The notes: generated from the letters alone by a model not told the origin. Positions 17,985 through 26,504 are shown, counted from the stretch's first letter. The stretch is 64,000 nucleotides of DNA from JANELJ01 sp024511395 (GCA_963681975.1 OY820613.1:2232001-2296000), one strand, 5' to 3'. Program-made: numbers and translations.

Positions 17985-19482
17985 GTTCGACCTGAATAAA
18001 TTATAGCACATTGATTTATAAGGAAATATTGGCGAATTATAGGTGTTAAATTTGCAGGTTTTTGGTAAAATAACCCTTATTACCTTGCAAATTTCCAGAC
18101 CAAAATGAAGCCAGAGAAACAGCCAAAAATACCTCAGGAAGACCTGTTCAGGATGCGCCCTGAAAACATGCTGGACATAAACCATGAGTTGATTAAGTTA
18201 TCAAAACACATAGACTGGGAAAGTCCTGATAAAGAATGGGGTGCTCTGTTTGTATCCACTAAAGGTACTCCTGCCATTCGTACTCGTTTGATTGCAGGAT
18301 TGCATTACCTGAAACACCTGCATGATTTATCAGATGAACAGGTAGTAAAAGGCTGGACAGAAAATCCGTACTGGCAGTATTTCTGTGGTGAAGAATACTT
18401 TCAGCATAAAATGCCCATACACCCTGTGACCATGACCAAATGGCGTAACCGGCCAGGTAAGTCAGGCAGTGAAAAATTACTGATTGAAACCATTAAAGCC
18501 GGACTAAAGAGTAAAACTATCAAGCCCGGCAGTTTAAAGAAAGTCACGGTAGATACTACCGTACAGGAAAAGAACATCGCTTTTCCAACCGATTCAAAGC
18601 TCCTGAACAAAGCCAGAGAAAACCTGGTTAAACTGTCCAAAGAGCACGGTATTAAACTGCGCCAGAACTATAATCGGGTTGGGCCGCAATATGTACTAAT
18701 GGCCAGTCGTTATGCTCATGCAAAACAGTTTAAACGCATGAAGAAAATGAACAATAAACTGAAATCCCGTTTAGGTCGTGTTAAACGGGATATTGAACGA
18801 CAACTGCCCAACTATTCTGTTGATATTCAGTCATTGTTTGAAGTGGCACTGGAACAGGCTCAGAAACTGATTGAGCAGGAGCAGCACAGTAAGAACAAGC
18901 TTTACAGTTTACATGCTCCTGAAGTCGAGTGTATCAGTAAAGGCAAAGTTCATAAGCCTTATGAATTTGGAGTTAAAGCCAGTATCACGGTAACCAACAA
19001 GGAAGGCTTTGTTATTGGTGCTCAAAGCTGTCCGGGCAATCCTTATGATGGACATACCTTGCTGCCACAACTGGAACAGATAAAACAGTTTACAGCTGTA
19101 CAGCCGGAACAGTGCTTTGTTGACCGGGGTTATCATGGACATGAAGTAAAAGATACGAAAGTTTTTATCTCATGTCAGAAGCAAGGCGTTACCCGAAGTA
19201 TTAAAAAGGCATTAAAACGGCGCAGTGCGATTGAGCCTGAAATCGGTCATATGAAAAACGATGGCCGTTTAGATCGCTGCTACCTCAAAGGTGCAGTCGG
19301 TGATGCCATTAATGTGGTTATGGTAGCCGCTGGACATAACTTAAGAAAGATCCTCAATAAGCTCCGGCTTTTGTGGCTCAAAATTATTTCCGGTTTGATG
19401 GGGTCTTTTATCAAACCGGGGCAATCAGCTGCTTTAAACCTGGCTTGATGTCAGGCTTAAAACGGTATTATTCAGGTTGAAC
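17985..19482 (+). mobile_element. IS5-like element, copy 4 (intact)
   Basis: 1498 bp with complete ends. The flanks TACATA (left) and TATTCA (right) do not match, so the element has lost its original neighbour on at least one side. Its right end has removed the C-terminal part of a retropepsin-like gene, consistent with an adjacent deletion. Confidence 0.95.
18105..19448 (+). CDS. IS5-family transposase (copy 4)
   Basis: 447 residues, full length, catalytic Asp and Glu residues kept. It carries private changes near the second catalytic Asp (GYHGHE instead of GYRGHE) and shortly after (ISCQKQGV instead of ISGQKRGV), so activity may be reduced. Shares the RMRPENM variant with copy 3. Confidence 0.95.
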   Translation: MKPEKQPKIPQEDLFRMRPENMLDINHELIKLSKHIDWESPDKEWGALFVSTKGTPAIRTRLIAGLHYLKHLHDLSDEQVVKGWTENPYWQYFCGEEYFQHKMPIHPVTMTKWRNRPGKSGSEKLLIETIKAGLKSKTIKPGSLKKVTVDTTVQEKNIAFPTDSKLLNKARENLVKLSKEHGIKLRQNYNRVGPQYVLMASRYAHAKQFKRMKKMNNKLKSRLGRVKRDIERQLPNYSVDIQSLFEVALEQAQKLIEQEQHSKNKLYSLHAPEVECISKGKVHKPYEFGVKASITVTNKEGFVIGAQSCPGNPYDGHTLLPQLEQIKQFTAVQPEQCFVDRGYHGHEVKDTKVFISCQKQGVTRSIKKALKRRSAIEPEIGHMKNDGRLDRCYLKGAVGDAINVVMVAAGHNLRKILNKLRLLWLKIISGLMGSFIKPGQSAALNLA

Positions 19483-20023
19483 TATTCAGACTGACCTGCC
19501 AGGCCTTAACCAGCCCCGATGCCGTCTGAACCACTTTCTGATTACCCTTTTTATAATTTATACCGGCCTGTCTGGCGGTTCCGGAATTTAGGGCAATACT
19601 GGTTGCCCCTGTATCAATAAGAAAATGAACCGATGCATTATTAATTTTACCCTGGTAGCGAAACATATTATCCCGGTCTTTCCAGATAACCAGAGTTTTT
19701 CCGGGATCCTGTTTTTTAAACGTGGTATTAATTTCAGAACCCAGGGGATACCTGACCCGTGCTCCCTATACTTCTAGTACGGCATAATCACTGTCAGCAC
19801 TGATCAGCTTAATCCCGTTAAAAGTCTGCCCCTTGCTGATCAGCTTCTGACTGCCGTCAACGGATATCATGGCTTTATCCGTAAACAATGCCATAACTTT
19901 TATTTTCTGTGCTGCTTTCTGTTCTGCCAAATCTGTTGAAGGCAGAGACAGTAAAAATAACAGACACCATAAAAGTATCTGGAAAACGCTTTTTGTTTTA
20001 GGGACTAATTTTATAATAATCAT
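19483..20023 (-). pseudogene. Retropepsin-like (clan AA) aspartic protease, broken
   Basis: Starts at the ATG 20021-20023, which overlaps the pgpA stop as ATGA, so it was translationally coupled. A signal-like segment (LLWCLLFLLSLPS) precedes a soluble domain. An in-frame TAG at 19766-19768 interrupts it. The same frame then resumes through LGSEINTTFKKQD to the active-site loop FLIDTGATSIALN, the DTGA motif of single-domain periplasmic retropepsins. The C-terminal part is missing because IS5-like copy 4 abuts it; the last residues now read into the IS end. Two independent lesions make it non-functional. Confidence 0.85.
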
Positions 20024-20502
20024 AAATTTATAATAATATACAGCACAACCCAAGCATAAACTCCGGCTAGGACATCATCAATCATAATACCAAACCCGCC
20101 CTCAACTTTCTGATCCAGCCAGCGGATGGGCCAGGGTTTAACAATATCAAAGAAACGAAACAGTACAAAACCCAGTACCAGCCACTGCCATTGCAGCGGG
20201 ACTAAAAACATGGTGATCCAGAAACCGACAAATTCATCCCAGACTATTCCGGAAAAATCATGCACCTGTAAATCATCTGAGGTTTTCTGGCAAATGCTGA
20301 TCCCAATCCAGAATGCCGCCAGGGTGATTAGAGCATAAATCATCCAGGGTAACTGCACCATTAATAAATACAGCGGAATTGCGGCCAGAGTGCCGAAGGT
20401 CCCCGGTGCAAACCGGGCCAGACCGGAACCAAATCCAAAGGCCAGAAAATGCCAGGGGTTTGACCAGACCTGATGCCTAGAGCGTATTTCATCTTTATTC
20501 AA
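20020..20502 (-). CDS. pgpA: Phosphatidylglycerophosphatase A
   Basis: 160 residues from a TTG at 20500-20502 that follows GGAGG and overlaps the thiL stop. A GTG 39 bases upstream would also give an open frame but overlaps thiL more. The protein has the family signature FGSGLARFAPGTFGTLAAIPLYL, several membrane segments, and the IVWDEFVGFWITM and GGFGIMIDDVLAGVYAWV motifs with acidic active-site residues. It dephosphorylates phosphatidylglycerol phosphate at the inner membrane. The nusB-thiL-pgpA order is widespread in gammaproteobacteria. Confidence 0.93.
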   Translation of the reverse strand: MNKDEIRSRHQVWSNPWHFLAFGFGSGLARFAPGTFGTLAAIPLYLLMVQLPWMIYALITLAAFWIGISICQKTSDDLQVHDFSGIVWDEFVGFWITMFLVPLQWQWLVLGFVLFRFFDIVKPWPIRWLDQKVEGGFGIMIDDVLAGVYAWVVLYIIINL

Positions 20503-21481
20503 AGTGATTATAACCTCCGTTTCGGGGCTGGAATAACTCACCAGAGCTGTTCAGCAGGCGCAGTTCATGAGTATCGGTTATTACCCCAATTGCTGTGAAC
20601 TGGGGAGCAATGTTCTTTAACTGCTGCCATTTTTCAGGATCCAGTGTAAAACACAATTGATAATCATCGCCCCCGGTCAACGCTCTTTCCCAGGCCTGTT
20701 CCAGTTCTAGGCACTGTAATGATTCTGCCAGCGGCAATTGTTCCAGAAATACATTAGCCCCCACGGCACCGGCCTTTAGAATATGCCCTAGATCGGACAA
20801 CAGCCCGTCAGACAGATCCAGTACCGCATGTGCATAATCCCTGAGCAGCAGACCTTCCTTAATTTTAGGTGAAGGGTAATTTAAAGCAAGCAGGGCTGCC
20901 TGCTGCTGTTTATCTGATAAACATTGGTAAGTGTTATGGTTTTTCCCCAGAACAATATCCAGCCCGATACTGGCGGCTCCAAGCGGCCCGGTAAGGGCAA
21001 TAATGTCCCCTGCACGGGCACCGGAACGCAACAGAGCCCTGCCCTGAGGAACGTAACCGGCCACCTGAATAGTTATGGCCAGCTTACCACGGGTAGTATC
21101 CCCTCCGATTAAGGAAATATTAAATTCTTCAGCTAGCTTAAACAAAACGCTGGAAAAAGACGTCAGCCAGCTCTCATCGGCTTTCGGCAAGGTTAAGGCC
21201 AGAGTAAACCAAGCCGGTTCCGCCCCCATAGCCGCCAGATCACTGAGATTGACAGCTAACGCTTTATGAGCAACGGCCTCGGGTGAAGTTTGTTCAGGAA
21301 AATGGACACCGCTGATTAGGGTATCAATAGAAACGACTAACTGTTGACTATCCGGGGGGTTAATAATGGCACAGTCATCACCAATACCCAGGACAATATC
21401 TGAGTTGCCTTGCCAATCAGATAAAGATCGGGCCAGATCAGTAAAGAATGTCTGGATTATATTAAATTCAGAGCCGGGCAT
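20495..21481 (-). CDS. thiL: Thiamine-monophosphate kinase
   Basis: 328 residues, normal length. It phosphorylates thiamine monophosphate to thiamine diphosphate with ATP. Signatures of the PurM/ThiL fold: GIGDDCAIINPP with the metal-binding Asp pair, VSIDTLISGVHF, AHKALAVNLSDLAAMGAEPAWFTLAL, LIGGDTTRG, and LDLSDGLLSDLGHILKA. The C-terminal GGDDYQLCFTL is also typical. It lies between nusB and pgpA and overlaps pgpA. Confidence 0.97.
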   Translation of the reverse strand: MPGSEFNIIQTFFTDLARSLSDWQGNSDIVLGIGDDCAIINPPDSQQLVVSIDTLISGVHFPEQTSPEAVAHKALAVNLSDLAAMGAEPAWFTLALTLPKADESWLTSFSSVLFKLAEEFNISLIGGDTTRGKLAITIQVAGYVPQGRALLRSGARAGDIIALTGPLGAASIGLDIVLGKNHNTYQCLSDKQQQAALLALNYPSPKIKEGLLLRDYAHAVLDLSDGLLSDLGHILKAGAVGANVFLEQLPLAESLQCLELEQAWERALTGGDDYQLCFTLDPEKWQQLKNIAPQFTAIGVITDTHELRLLNSSGELFQPRNGGYNHFE

Positions 21482-21510
21482 TGATGTCTCATAATTTGAA
21501 AGCCTACCAG

Positions 21511-21957
21511 TTATTTTTTTCTGGGCTTTTTGATGCGCGGTGCATTTACCTCTACAGTCCGCAGCTTAGCCGCCACTTTATCCAGAATACCATTAATAAA
21601 TTTATGTCCGTCTTCCGCACCAAATATCTTGGCACTTTCAACCGATTCATTAATAACTACCCGGTACGGCACATCCAGACGCTCTTCCAGTTCATAAGTA
21701 CCAATAAGCAAAATAGCTTGTTCCACCGGATCGACTTCAGCAAAAGGACGGGCTAGGTGAGATTCCATATGATCCACCAGCGCCATTTTATGTGCCGTCA
21801 CAAAATGCAGAATTTCATGGAAATAATCCATATCCGCATCCTCCATATCATGTTCACTGATAAAATGAACTTTAATATCGGACACATTCTGCTTGGTCAA
21901 TAACCAGGAATACAAGGCCTGTACGGCAAACTGCCTGGATTTAGAGCGATTTTTCAA
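21511..21957 (-). CDS. nusB: Transcription antitermination factor NusB
   Basis: 148 residues, all helical in the family. Begins MKNRSKSRQFAVQALYSWLLT and contains DPVEQAILLIGTYELEERLDVPYRVVINESVESAKIFGAEDGHKFINGILDKVA, the most conserved stretch. With NusE (S10) it binds boxA RNA and supports rRNA transcription. It follows ribH in the usual rib-nusB order. Confidence 0.97.
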   Translation of the reverse strand: MKNRSKSRQFAVQALYSWLLTKQNVSDIKVHFISEHDMEDADMDYFHEILHFVTAHKMALVDHMESHLARPFAEVDPVEQAILLIGTYELEERLDVPYRVVINESVESAKIFGAEDGHKFINGILDKVAAKLRTVEVNAPRIKKPRKK

Positions 21958-21993
21958 AAGTATTTCCTGTTGGCGAAACGTTAATCAAACACT

Positions 21994-22464
21994 TCAGGCA
22001 AAGTTTTTAAACAGATCAACCATTTCAATAGCGGACAGAGTGGCTTCCACTCCCTTATTACCGGCCTTGGTACCAGAACGTTCAATAGCCTGTTCAATAG
22101 TATCCACAGTCAGCACCCCAAAGGCAACTGGAATATCATATTCCATAGAAACCTGCGCCAGACCCTTGGAGTTTTCATTCGCCACAAAGTCAAAATGCGG
22201 TGTACCACCGCGAATAACAGCACCCAGAGCTATAACAGCATCGTATTTCTTTGACGCCGCCATACGCTTAGCCGCCAGCGGAATTTCCACCGCACCGGGC
22301 ACCCGTACAATCTCAATATCTTCTTCCTTACCACCATGACGCAAAATAGCATCAATCGACCCGCTCAATAGCGACTCAACCACAAAACTATTAAAACGAC
22401 TCACCACGATACCAAACTTAGCACCGTCAACAACCATTTCACCTTCAAATGTTTTTATACTCAT
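21994..22464 (-). CDS. ribH: 6,7-dimethyl-8-ribityllumazine synthase
   Basis: 156 residues. It condenses the ribityl-aminopyrimidine with dihydroxybutanone phosphate, the penultimate riboflavin step. Visible signatures: VVSRFNSFVVESLLSG, VRVPGAVEIPLAAKRMA, VIALGAVIRGGTPHFDFVANENSKGL (with the catalytic His) and PVAFGVLTVDTIEQAIERSGTKAGNKG. The gap of 205 bp to ribBA upstream is unusually long for this operon and holds a 40-bp palindrome. Confidence 0.97.
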   Translation of the reverse strand: MSIKTFEGEMVVDGAKFGIVVSRFNSFVVESLLSGSIDAILRHGGKEEDIEIVRVPGAVEIPLAAKRMAASKKYDAVIALGAVIRGGTPHFDFVANENSKGLAQVSMEYDIPVAFGVLTVDTIEQAIERSGTKAGNKGVEATLSAIEMVDLFKNFA

Positions 22465-22553
22465 TTTGTTCTCGATTTATACTCAATTTTATATTTTTAG
22501 AATTTATACGCCTGCTTCATAACACCTAAATATAGAATTAAACTCCATACAGA

Positions 22554-22639
22554 GTACCCTTTGTCCAGTAAGGCTTTTCAAAGTTTCGGCAGCGTCCATG
22601 CTGCCGAAACTTTGAAAAGCCTTACTGGACAAAGGGTAC
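22554..22639. repeat. 40-bp perfect inverted repeat with 6-nt loop, between ribBA and ribH
   Basis: Left arm 22554-22593 begins GTACCCTTTGTCC and ends TTTCGGCAGC; the right arm 22600-22639 is its exact complement over all 40 bases. The loop is GTCCAT. The tip (TTTCGGCAGC, loop, GCTGCCGAAA) resembles the second inner hairpin of the cloverleaf at 8483-8592. No T-run follows, so it is not a standard terminator, although so strong a hairpin would affect transcription and RNA decay inside the riboflavin operon. Confidence 0.95.
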
Positions 22640-22669
22640 GGATTTAAAGCACAGGTTTTAAACCAATAC

Positions 22670-23785
22670 CTAATCCCCTGTATAATATTCTACCACTTCC
22701 AGCCCGAAGCCCGACAACCCATGAATCTTCTTAGGCGCCGACATCACCTTCATCCGCCGAACCCCAATGGATTTTAAAATCTGCGCCCCAATACCATACG
22801 TTCTTAAATCCTGAGGATTACCCGGATGAAATGAAGCTTCACCCTGCTGTAACTTCTGGTAATGATCAATCCGGTTCACCAGTTCATTACTAGTTTCATG
22901 GCTGCGCAAAATCACAATTACGCCTGCACCCTCATTCTCAATTCGCTGCATCACATCATTCAACGGCCAGCCACAGTCATCCATCTGGGCATCCAGCATA
23001 TCACACAGAGAATTTTCCATATGCACCCGCACCAGAACCGGCTCATCAGGAGAAATACTGCCCTTGATCATAGCCAGATGCACCTGTCCTGAAATACCAT
23101 CGTGATACGCTTCCAGACGAAACTTACCGGCACTGGTGGGCAGCTGACATTCGCTGACCTTTTCGACCGAATGTTCATTTTTCAGGCGGTATTCAATCAG
23201 ATCCGCAATGGTGCCGATTTTCAGATCAAACTTTTCTGCAAACTTTTCCAGATCAGGCCGACGGGCCATGGTGCCATCTTCATTAAGAATTTCTACAATG
23301 ACAGCCGCCGGTTCCAGACCCGCCATACGCGCCAGATCACAACCCGCCTCGGTATGACCGGCACGGGTCAGCACACCACCAGGCTGGGCTTCTAAAGGAA
23401 AAATATGTCCAGGCTGCACAATATCCGAAGGTTTAGCATCAGGCGCTACCGCAGCCTGAATAGTCACCGCACGGTCACCGGCAGAAATTCCGGTAGTCAC
23501 CCCTTCAGCGGCCTCAATGGACACCGTAAAATTAGTACCATATTCTGCGCTATTGCGATCCACCATTAAGGGGATCTGTAATTGCTTACAGCGCTGCTGG
23601 GTCAGGGTCAGACAAATCAGTCCGCGGCCGTTAGTGGCCATAAAGTTAATATCTTCTGGCGTAACCTTACTGGCCGCCATCAGGAGATCACCCTCATTCT
23701 CACGATCCTCGTCATCTACAATAATGACCATCCTGCCCTGACGGATATCATCCAGTATTTCTTCTATTAAATTAAAATTAGCCAT
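22670..23785 (-). CDS. ribB: 3,4-dihydroxy-2-butanone-4-phosphate synthase with degenerate GTP cyclohydrolase II domain
   Basis: 371 residues. The N-terminal RibB domain (about 1-200) is intact: VDDEDRENEGDLLMAA, TNGRGLICL, GHIFPLEAQPGGVLTRAGHTEA. It makes the four-carbon riboflavin precursor from ribulose 5-phosphate. The C-terminal RibA-like domain (about 205-370) has lost most zinc-site Cys residues: the usual ECLTGD...RCDCG region reads ENSLCDMLDAQMDDCGW. The active-site RQEGRNIGL region reads RSHETSNEL. GTP cyclohydrolase II activity is therefore unlikely, as in many gammaproteobacterial RibBA-like proteins, and a separate RibA is expected elsewhere. Confidence 0.92.
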   Translation of the reverse strand: MANFNLIEEILDDIRQGRMVIIVDDEDRENEGDLLMAASKVTPEDINFMATNGRGLICLTLTQQRCKQLQIPLMVDRNSAEYGTNFTVSIEAAEGVTTGISAGDRAVTIQAAVAPDAKPSDIVQPGHIFPLEAQPGGVLTRAGHTEAGCDLARMAGLEPAAVIVEILNEDGTMARRPDLEKFAEKFDLKIGTIADLIEYRLKNEHSVEKVSECQLPTSAGKFRLEAYHDGISGQVHLAMIKGSISPDEPVLVRVHMENSLCDMLDAQMDDCGWPLNDVMQRIENEGAGVIVILRSHETSNELVNRIDHYQKLQQGEASFHPGNPQDLRTYGIGAQILKSIGVRRMKVMSAPKKIHGLSGFGLEVVEYYTGD

Positions 23786-23825
23786 AAAGTTATTTACTGT
23801 TTACCTGCTGTTAATACTTGTAACA

Positions 23826-24028
23826 ATTCAGTGATCTGACCGTGACGGATTACAGGTACCGCCTTTCCGGGGGCCCTCAAGTACATCCATGTATCGGTTT
23901 AGAACTTTTCAAAACTTGTTTTGTAAAAAGTTCTTATCCAGGTGATTGTGAAAACATCTATGTTTTCAAAACCCCGGAAAGGCGGTACCTGCAACCCGTT
24001 ACTCTACAGTGCTCAAATAACACTGAAT
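23826..24028. repeat. Cloverleaf repeat, first type, copy A (ribE-ribBA gap)
   Basis: Outer ends ATTCAGTG and CACTGAAT are inverted repeats. Inside is a 28-bp stem with two mismatches (ACAGGTACCGCCTTTCCGGGG pairing CCCCGGAAAGGCGGTACCTG). It encloses three hairpins: TACATCCATGTA; AGAACTTTT to AAAAAGTTCT with a nested CAAAACTTGTTTTG; and GAAAACATCTATGTTTTC. It fills most of the 270 bp between ribE and ribBA. Sister copies are at 59975-60181 (inverted) and 62212-62371. Confidence 0.85.
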
Positions 24029-24055
24029 AATTACGTTAATCTTATATTTATCTAT

Positions 24056-24721
24056 TTACCGATTAAAAAAACCATTTTCTGCCAGTAAAGCCATGCTAAC
24101 TACCTGTTCCTGTGCAGCTTCGGCCGCTTTGTCGCCCAATAACAGACGTTCCAGATAACGGGCAATTAAATCCACTTCCAGATTCACTTCCGTCCCGGCC
24201 TGAGCATCAGCCAGCGTGGTTTCTGACAGGGTATGCGGCACAATGTTCAGTTCAAATACTGCGCCGTTGACCGCATTAACCGTCAGGCTGATACCGTTAA
24301 CACAAATAGAACCCTTAGCAGCAATATAGCGGGCCAGTTCATCCGGCGCCTTGATCCGAAAATGAATGGAACGCCCGGCAGTGCTGCGTTCCACAATCTT
24401 ACCCACGTCGTCCACATGGCCGCTGACAATATGCCCACCCAGATGCGTAGTCGGCAGCAGGGCTTTTTCCAGATTGACCCGGCTACCTGTCTTTATATGT
24501 CTGAAACCGGTTTTGGACAAGGTTTCAGCCGAAACATCGGCCCAGAAACCATCACAGGGCAGTTCAATAGCCGTCAGACAGACCCCGTTAGTCGCAATAC
24601 TATCACCAATAACCACATCAGAGAGATCCAGAGTGCCGGTTTTAATATAAAAGCGACTGTCGATACCCTTAGATTCAATGGCCGCCACCTGACCAATAGC
24701 CTGAATAATTCCGGTAAACAT
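24056..24721 (-). CDS. ribE: Riboflavin synthase alpha chain
   Basis: 221 residues built of two lumazine-binding repeats. The N-terminal MFTGIIQAIGQV is the family hallmark. Repeat 1 includes GDSIATNGVCLTAIE and repeat 2 GSICVNGISLTVNAV; GGHIVSGHVDDVG joins them. It dismutates two lumazine molecules into riboflavin. It follows ribD by 47 bp and is separated from ribBA by the cloverleaf repeat. Confidence 0.96.
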   Translation of the reverse strand: MFTGIIQAIGQVAAIESKGIDSRFYIKTGTLDLSDVVIGDSIATNGVCLTAIELPCDGFWADVSAETLSKTGFRHIKTGSRVNLEKALLPTTHLGGHIVSGHVDDVGKIVERSTAGRSIHFRIKAPDELARYIAAKGSICVNGISLTVNAVNGAVFELNIVPHTLSETTLADAQAGTEVNLEVDLIARYLERLLLGDKAAEAAQEQVVSMALLAENGFFNR

Positions 24722-24768
24722 TTATTACATTCCTGCCTGTTTATCCATTGATTTTCTCTCTGCCCTCT

Positions 24769-25929
24769 CTATGCAGGAGAATCAGTATGAGGGGATAAAA
24801 CCTTTGCCATGATGCGAAAATCCCGACCCACAGCCCGGATATCTTTAATTTCTAGCTCAATCCTGTCTGCCATCTTATCCAACCCCGGGATATTAAATAA
24901 ACCCCGAGCCTCACTGCCCATTAAATACGGCGCCATATACACCACCAGTTCATCCACAACACCGGCCTGTAACAGAGAACCGTCCAGTGTTGCACCGGCT
25001 TCCAACAGCACTTCATTGTACTGATGCTGCGCCAGTACCGCCATTAAACTGCTGGCCGATAACACCTCTCGAGCGGCTATTATCTCTGTTTCAAGGTATT
25101 CTATTACCGCACCCTGTTGTTCCAGTGCCTGTATCTTCTGTGTCTGCCGGCGTGATGTTTCGGCTGTGCAGATCACGGCCTGCCCTTCCTGATGCAGAAT
25201 TTTAGCATCCGGCGATATTTTTAGCTGGCTGTCCATAATCACCCGGTCGGTCTGACGCAGGCGTTGTGAAGTCATATCGGCAAAGCGTTTATCACGCACA
25301 TTCATTGACGGATCATCCGCCAGCACCGTACCGATGCCGGTTAACACGGCCGAGCTTTCTGCCCGCAGCCTCTGCACATCCGCACGAGCCTGCGCAGACG
25401 TAATCCACTGACTCTCACCACTGGCCATGGCAGTACGCCCGTCCAGACTCATAGCCATTTTACAGCACAGCAGAGGCTTACCCGTTTCCATACGCTGAAT
25501 AAATCCCGGGTTTAAGGCTCGTGCTTCTGATTCCAGAACCCCTACTCTGACCTCAAGGCCGTATTCCTGTAAACGTTTTATACCCTTACCCGCCACCAGC
25601 GGATTGGGATCGGTCATAGCCACCACCACCCGCGCTACCCCGGCTTCAATCAGGGCATTACTGCACGGCGGAGTCCGGCCAAAATGACTGCACGGCTCCA
25701 GAGTCACATAAGCCGTTGCACCTTTAGCGGATTGCTTATTACGTTCTAAATCCGCCAGAGCATTGACTTCAGCATGTCCCTGACCGGCAAACTGATGCCA
25801 GCCCCGAGCAATGACCTGTCCATCCTGAACCAGTACACAGCCGACTCTGGGATTAGGATGGGTGGTGTACCAGCCTTTTTTTGCCAGCGCAATGGCCTGA
25901 GCCATAAAAAATTCATCACCAGCCGGCAT
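24769..25929 (-). CDS. ribD: Bifunctional riboflavin deaminase/reductase
   Basis: 386 residues. The N-terminal deaminase domain (about 1-145) has the zinc site HAEVNAL with PCSHFGRTPPCSNAL. The C-terminal reductase domain (about 150-386) has KMAMSLDGRTAMASGESQWIT, the GIGTVLADDPSMNVR loop, and LLEAGATLDGSLLQ. It carries out two consecutive steps after GTP cyclohydrolase II. The start ATG lies six bases after the nrdR stop, so the two genes form one transcript. Confidence 0.97.
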   Translation of the reverse strand: MPAGDEFFMAQAIALAKKGWYTTHPNPRVGCVLVQDGQVIARGWHQFAGQGHAEVNALADLERNKQSAKGATAYVTLEPCSHFGRTPPCSNALIEAGVARVVVAMTDPNPLVAGKGIKRLQEYGLEVRVGVLESEARALNPGFIQRMETGKPLLCCKMAMSLDGRTAMASGESQWITSAQARADVQRLRAESSAVLTGIGTVLADDPSMNVRDKRFADMTSQRLRQTDRVIMDSQLKISPDAKILHQEGQAVICTAETSRRQTQKIQALEQQGAVIEYLETEIIAAREVLSASSLMAVLAQHQYNEVLLEAGATLDGSLLQAGVVDELVVYMAPYLMGSEARGLFNIPGLDKMADRIELEIKDIRAVGRDFRIMAKVLSPHTDSPA

Positions 25930-25935
25930 ACAATT

Positions 25936-26409
25936 CTAGTCCGTTTCCTGCTCAGCCTGCGGGACTTCCAGCTTTTCAATTTCCTTACGAAACTCATCCA
26001 GATCCTGAAAACTGCGATACACCGAGGCAAAGCGCACATAAGCCACCTGATCCAGTTGCTTAAGCTCATCCATCACCCACTCCCCCACACGACTGGTCTG
26101 CACCTCACGGTCACCGGTTGCCCGTAAATTGTTTTTAATATGATTCACCGCCTGCTCAATGGTTTCCAGAGACACAGGCCGCTTCTCCAGCGCCTTTAAC
26201 ATACCCTGCAGCAACTTCTGATCATCAAACGGCACCCGGGAACCATCACTTTTAACAATACGCGGCATCACCAGCTCTGCGGTCTCAAACGTTGTAAACC
26301 GCTCACTACAGGTCAGACACTCTCTCCGGCGCCGCACAGAGTCGCCTTCATTAGCCAGACGGGAATCTATCACTTTGGTTTCCGGAGCATGACAAAATGG
26401 ACAGCGCAT
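25936..26409 (-). CDS. nrdR: Transcriptional repressor NrdR
   Basis: 157 residues. The zinc ribbon is MRCPFCHAPETKVIDSR with CLTCSERF; an ATP-cone domain follows (VKSDGSRVPFDDQKLLQGMLKALEKRPV). It binds NrdR boxes in front of ribonucleotide reductase genes and senses dATP/ATP. The glyA-nrdR-ribD order is common in gammaproteobacteria. Confidence 0.97.
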   Translation of the reverse strand: MRCPFCHAPETKVIDSRLANEGDSVRRRRECLTCSERFTTFETAELVMPRIVKSDGSRVPFDDQKLLQGMLKALEKRPVSLETIEQAVNHIKNNLRATGDREVQTSRVGEWVMDELKQLDQVAYVRFASVYRSFQDLDEFRKEIEKLEVPQAEQETD

Positions 26410-26473
26410 AAGCTCTTAATTCTCCCTCACAAAACAATACGTTTTACTGTTTATCCCCAAACCAGACCTCGGA

Positions 26474-26504
26474 GTATCAGCAAAGCATAACGGCTCGCTG
26501 ATAC
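26474..26504 (-). repeat. Stem-loop between glyA and nrdR
   Basis: GTATCAGC and GCTGATAC form an 8-bp stem around a 15-nt loop, 17 bp downstream of the glyA stop. No T-run follows on the minus strand, so it is more likely an RNA-processing or stability element than a full terminator. Confidence 0.5.

Noticed and set aside
20503..20541. Longer pgpA starting at GTG 20541
   Set aside because: It would overlap thiL by 47 bp, whereas the TTG at 20502 has GGAGG upstream and a minimal overlap.
23786..24055. FMN riboswitch in the riboflavin gene cluster
   Set aside because: The gap before ribBA is filled by the cloverleaf repeat, whose hairpins do not show conserved RFN-element sequence; no other rib leader in the window looks like one.
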